The notes beneath the pieces are model-generated. The model searched no databases. It was not told the DNA's origin and saw only the letters and a program-made list of their open reading frames with translations. Of a stretch of DNA of 5,283 nt, positions 1-3,600 are shown one piece after another. Position 1 is the first letter of the stretch. Each line of letters begins with the position of its first letter. The position numbers and the translations under genes are program-made. Origin of the DNA: Clostridia bacterium (GTDB lineage Bacteria; Bacillota; Clostridia; Christensenellales; Aristaeellaceae); contig JAUNBY010000233.1 of the NCBI GenBank assembly GCA_030526935.1, positions 1 to 5,283 of the forward strand, given 5' to 3'.

Positions 1-61
1 AGCTTAAAGCAGCTTTACGGACAAGTCCAGCTTTATCTGCGACGTGACACCTATCCCCGCC

Positions 62-76
62 TCAATTCCGAATTGA
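62..76. repeat. Palindrome TCAATTC-c-GAATTGA
   Basis: Perfect 7-bp inverted repeat around one central base, about 75 bp upstream of the promoter -35 box. It could be a repressor or activator half-site pair, but it also lies inside two open stretches and may be chance. No known operator consensus is recognised. Confidence 0.25.
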
Positions 77-117
77 ATTACCCAGCCGACGAAACAAGGG
101 TGAATAGTAACCAATCA

Positions 118-129
118 GCGATTAATCGC
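118..129. promoter_or_regulatory. Perfect 12-bp palindrome upstream of the -35 box
   Basis: GCGATTAATCGC is an uninterrupted self-complementary 12-mer ending 22 bp before the -35 hexamer of the DUF2325 gene promoter. That is a plausible place for an activator or dual regulator to bind. The palindrome is seen directly; regulatory use is inferred and no family consensus is recognised. Confidence 0.3.
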
Positions 130-151
130 ACAGATTTTACAAAATCCGGGA

Positions 152-180
152 TTGACATCGGGGCGTTGGTTTGATATCAT
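152..180 (+). promoter_or_regulatory. Sigma-A/sigma-70-type promoter of the DUF2325 gene
   Basis: The -35 box TTGACA (152-157) is a perfect consensus. A 17-bp spacer separates it from TATCAT (175-180), which matches the -10 consensus TATAAT at five of six positions. Transcription would start near 187, giving a leader of about 95 nt before the start codon at 282. The element points toward the only plus-strand gene, and spacing and consensus are both near optimal, so a strong housekeeping promoter is likely. Confidence 0.75.
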
Positions 181-199
181 AGATGTAGTTAGAGGCACT

Positions 200-225
200 T
201 AACGCCGTGAAAAAAACCGGCGTTA
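200..225 (+). promoter_or_regulatory. Hairpin in the 5' leader of the DUF2325 gene
   Basis: TAACGCCG (200-207) pairs perfectly with CGGCGTTA (218-225) around an A-rich 10-nt loop (208-217), an 8-bp stem about 13 nt from the predicted transcript start. It is not followed by a T tract, so it does not look like an intrinsic terminator. A 5' stabilising stem-loop or a protein-binding leader element are possible readings. No riboswitch family is recognised. Confidence 0.4.
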
Positions 226-247
226 TATTATAATAGCAAGTTAGAGT

Positions 248-268
248 ACATTAACTACATTAACTACA
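248..268 (+). repeat. Tandem 9-bp repeat just upstream of the RBS
   Basis: ACATTAACT occurs twice in tandem (248-256 and 257-265), followed by a further ACA. It ends two bases before the Shine-Dalgarno sequence. Its TAACTACA core (252-259, 261-268) is the reverse complement of TGTAGTTA at 184-191, at the predicted transcript start. The copies could be operator half-sites or the arms of a long-range leader fold; either is inference. Confidence 0.45.
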
Positions 269-269
269 A

Positions 270-275
270 AGGAGG
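270..275 (+). promoter_or_regulatory. Ribosome binding site AGGAGG of the DUF2325 gene
   Basis: A full-consensus Shine-Dalgarno sequence lies six bases before the ATG at 282. It fixes that start over the alternative frame beginning at 311, which has no such site. Confidence 0.85.
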
Positions 276-281
276 CAATCG

Positions 282-590
282 ATGAGCGTCGTTATTATCG
301 GTGGAAACGAGTGCATGGTGAGCGAATACTGTTCGCTTTGCGCCGCCTATGGATGTCGCGCCAAGCTATTTCTCAAAAGGCACAAAGATCTGCAACATTG
401 CTTCGGCTGTCCGGAATTATGCGTATTATTTACGAGCACGGTATCGCACACCATGGTAAAGATCGCCTGCGACACGGCGAAAAAGCGAAAAGTGCCATTG
501 GCTAGAAGCCACACGAGTTCTCTCGCGGCGCTCGACAGCGTGTTGAGCGATCATTTTGGGAAAAAGGCGTCATTGCGGTATCATCAATAA
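282..590 (+). CDS. DUF2325 domain-containing protein, cysteine-rich
   Basis: A 102-residue protein that I recognise as the DUF2325 family from its full-length pattern: the N-terminal strand and glycine turn VVIIGGNE (3-10), the YGCRAKLF segment (23-30), LFTSTVSHTMVK (49-60) and ARSHTSSLAAL (74-84). Family length is similar, so the gene looks complete. DUF2325 proteins are small, probably cytoplasmic, Rossmann-like alpha/beta proteins of largely unknown biochemical role. No signal peptide or membrane segment is seen. There are eight cysteines (11, 17, 20, 25, 40, 43, 47, 63). C20 and C25 fall in the segment where many family members carry cysteine, while the C40-x2-C43-x3-C47 cluster looks unusual. 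A metal, iron-sulfur or heme role is possible but not shown. The gene has its own promoter, a perfect RBS and a hairpin 14 nt after its TAA. It is monocistronic here and convergent with the surface-protein gene. The family call is confident; the function is unknown. Confidence 0.9.
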   Translation: MSVVIIGGNECMVSEYCSLCAAYGCRAKLFLKRHKDLQHCFGCPELCVLFTSTVSHTMVKIACDTAKKRKVPLARSHTSSLAALDSVLSDHFGKKASLRYHQ

Positions 591-604
591 GCCGCCTGGC
601 ATAT

Positions 605-633
605 GTTGTGGGGAGCGCGACGCTCCCCACAAC
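605..633. terminator. Perfect hairpin between convergent genes, probable bidirectional terminator
   Basis: GTTGTGGGGAGCG (605-617) and CGCTCCCCACAAC (621-633) form an uninterrupted 13-bp GC-rich stem with a 3-nt loop. It lies 14 nt after the plus-strand stop and 44 nt after the minus-strand stop, where a shared terminator would be expected. No T tract follows in either direction, so it is not a textbook intrinsic terminator. It might act with a termination factor, protect 3' ends from exonucleases, or be a dispersed palindromic repeat. Confidence 0.6.
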
Positions 634-677
634 GCGTACATTCACGCCGGCGGCCTTCCGGCAATCCGTGCGCATGG

Positions 678-3600
678 CTACGCGGCGAGTCCCGCCAGCC
701 GGTTAAGGATTAATTGCGCGTCGGCTTCGTCTATCTTGCCATCCTGGTTGTAGTCCGCGCAAACGCGGCTGAGGTTTCCCAGCCTGGCGGCGGTGGCTAG
801 CCAGTTCAGTATCATAACTACGTCTTTCGTATTAACCTGTTTATCTCCGGTCACATCTCCCACAATATATCCGCCCGTGACCTTGACCGTGCAGTTTGCG
901 CTTACGCCGCTGCCGTCGGCGGCGGTCGCGGTTATTACGGCGGTTCCGTCTTTCAAAGCCGCGAGCCTTCCGCGTTCATCCGCTATAACGACCGTCTCGT
1001 CGCTACTCGTCCATATGATATTGCGGTTGGTCGCGTTGTCGGGAGTTATTCGGGCAGTTATCAGTCCCGCGTATTGCTGCGCAAGTTCCAGCGTACTGAA
1101 ATTCAGTTCAATGCCGGTTACGAGGATATCGGCGTCTTTCACCGTTACGAGGCATGTGGCTTCGCTTCCGTTCGCGGCGGTCGCCGTTATCGTCGCGGTT
1201 CCGTACTGAATGCCCGTCACCAGGCCGTTTTCATCGACCGTCGCGACATTTTCGCGGCTGCTCGTCCATTTAATATCGACTTCGCCGGTATTGGACGGCG
1301 TGAGCGTCGCGACGAGTTGAACCGTCTTTTCAGGCTCCACCGCGCATTCTTCGGCGCTAAGCGCTATGGACTCTACGGGCACTCCGCCGCTGACGACGAA
1401 CCGAATGCCGTTCCCAACGGCGTAGTTTTCGGCGGCGGACCCCCTCGTTCCATATATCACCAGATCATTCGTCGCGGGAACCGCCCCGTCGCCTATCGAC
1501 GTTACGCTCGCCGGGATATGGACGCCGTTAAGGTTGCGACAGTTGGAGAATGCGCCCTCCCCAATCGTTATGAGGCCGTCGGGCAAATCCACGCTTTCGA
1601 GTGACGGGCAATTGGCGAACGCGTCTTCGGGTATGATTGTTATGCCGCTGTTCGTAAATATGATATTCTCAAGCGACATACACTCGCGGAAAGAGCCTTC
1701 GCCTAATTCCGCGCCCTCGGCCAGCGTCAGGGTTTTTATGGAGCTATCCATAAAAGCATCGGGCGCGGCGATTTTATTAAGAGTATAGCTGTCCGACGAA
1801 AGACCCGACGGATAGTAGATTACCGTCGTCTCAGTCGCGTTCATAAGTACGTTGTTCTCAACCGCAAAGTTTGAATTGCCGGCGTTTACGCTGACGGAGG
1901 AAACGGATTCACAGCCTTTGAAGGCCCTTTCGCCTATGGACACTACGTTTTTAAGGTTCAGCGATTCCAGTCTTTCGCATCCGCTGAGCGCGTTTGCGCC
2001 TATTGCGAGAAGCGTCGAGGGGATTTCAAGGCTATCCAGATATGAGCAGCCGGACAGAGCGCTGTCGCCCAGAGTCACAACGCCCTCGGGTATCGCGATT
2101 TCCATGAGCGCGGTGCAGCCGTAAAACGCGCCCTGCGGTATATCGGTTATGCCGCCGGAAAGCGTTATGCCGTTCAGACTCTTGCAATCGGCGAACGCCA
2201 TCTCGCCCATCAGCGTCACGCCGCTTCCCATATCGACATTGGAGATTATGGATTCGGAGAAAGCGTAATCGCCGATAGTCGTAACGCTATCGGGGATGGT
2301 CAATTCGTCCAGAATCCCGTCGCCGTAGAACGCGTAGTCGTCGATTTGTGTCACGGGAAGCCCCGCTATTGTCGAGGGTATCTCTGCCGCCCACGTTCCT
2401 CCAAGGAAGCCCGTTATGATTATTTCGCCGTTTTCCTCCCTGTACGTAAAGGGAATGTCTTCTATGCTCTCGTCGGTCTTTTGCCATACGGCGTAAAGCG
2501 TAATGTCTTCATCGGGCATTACGTCGGTTTCAAAATTCCACGTCGTGCCGCCTGACAGAATCCAGCCGGTCAAAGTATAATTGTGCCGGACGGGTGACGG
2601 CTGGGGTATGGCCGCGCCAGATTGTACGTCTGTGCTGCCCACGCTCGTGCCGCCCTGCGCGTCGAATGTGACGGTATATACGTTGCGTACCAGGTCAACC
2701 GCGTACAGGTCAAGCTCTCCTGCGGGCATAACGTCTGAATCGAAGTTCCACATGGCGCCTCCGGAGGTTTGCCAGCCCGAATAGGTATAGCCGCTCCCGT
2801 CCGCCAGCGGGTCAGATATGGCCAGTCCCGCTTTCGCGCGCGTGGGAAGTATAATATCTTCTCCGTCGTAGAATGTAAGGTCATATATATTGTAGTCGAT
2901 ATAATTCTTGTCGGCGTATTGAGCCACGGCGTTGTCGCCTGTGGAGCCAAAAAGCTCGAAGCGGTCGGCGGTATTGCTAAACGCGCCGCTTCCAATGGAC
3001 GTCGCGCCGTTGGGTATGGTTAGCGATTCAAGGTACGCGCAGTCGCGGAAGGCGTCGGCTTCTATGGCGTTGAGCGAGTGGGGAAGCGTCACCGTCCCCA
3101 GTCCCGATCCCCTGAACGCCCCCTGAGATATCGTCGCCACGCCGTCGGGAACGGAGAAAGCCGTTCCCGCCTTTTGAGGCGGATAGCATATGAGAGCGCT
3201 TCCGTCCTTAGTGTAGAGAACCCCGTCCACGGCTTTATAGTACGGATTGCCGGCGTCAACCGTTATTTCACTGAGAGATATGGCGTCCGAGAAAGCGCCA
3301 GGTTGTATGTCGGAAACGCCCGCGGGTATGCTAACGCTCATAACGCCGTAGTCGAAAGCGCCCGGGGCGACGCCGATGACGGCCTGGCCGCGTATGGTAT
3401 CGGGGATTATTACGTCGGAAAGGAAGCCGTTGTAGTATGTGATATACCCGCCGGATACCGCAAAGCCGTACCCGGCGCTGGCCTCCCACAGGGCGTAGAG
3501 CGTTAGGTCTTCATCAGGCATTCTGTCGTTAGCAAAGTTCCAGGGAGTGGTAAACTCAGCGTCTTTGTACCAACCTTTGAACGTATAACCTTCGCGCGTT

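Larger units (their letters stand above)
1..151. other. Left-edge region with no assignable gene; two antisense open stretches
   Basis: No gene can be named here. On the plus strand, frame 1 is open from the window edge to a TGA at 172-174 (57 codons). It is hydrophilic, has no recognised motif, and its end overlaps the promoter of the next gene. On the minus strand the same codon register is open from 114 down to a TAA at 4-6. It encodes a beta-strand-like stretch including FGIEAGIGVTSQIKLDLSV, preceded by an in-frame TGA at 115-117 and without an ATG. Its codons (GCG, GGG, ATA, GTC, AAG, CTG) resemble those of the large minus-strand gene. It could be the decayed 3' end of a related surface-protein gene, or chance. 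Both readings are weak. Confidence 0.25.

Noticed and set aside
207..234. Second promoter: GTGAAA (207-212), 16-bp spacer, TATAAT (229-234)
   Set aside because: The -10 box is perfect but the -35 matches only four of six and lies inside the leader hairpin. The region is AT-rich, so a chance TATAAT is likely. The upstream promoter explains expression better.
311..505. Alternative plus-strand frame starting at 311
   Set aside because: It is out of frame within the DUF2325 gene, which has the RBS and family motifs; this frame has neither.
646..662. Small hairpin GCCGG-N7-CCGGC between the large gene's stop and the main hairpin
   Set aside because: Only 5 bp in a GC-rich stretch; easily chance and too weak to call next to the 13-bp stem.
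793..1604. Long plus-strand open frames opposite the dockerin, BIG2 and LRR 3 regions
   Set aside because: They are antisense to well-recognised domains, overlap each other, have no family motifs, and arise from GC-rich codons in the real gene.
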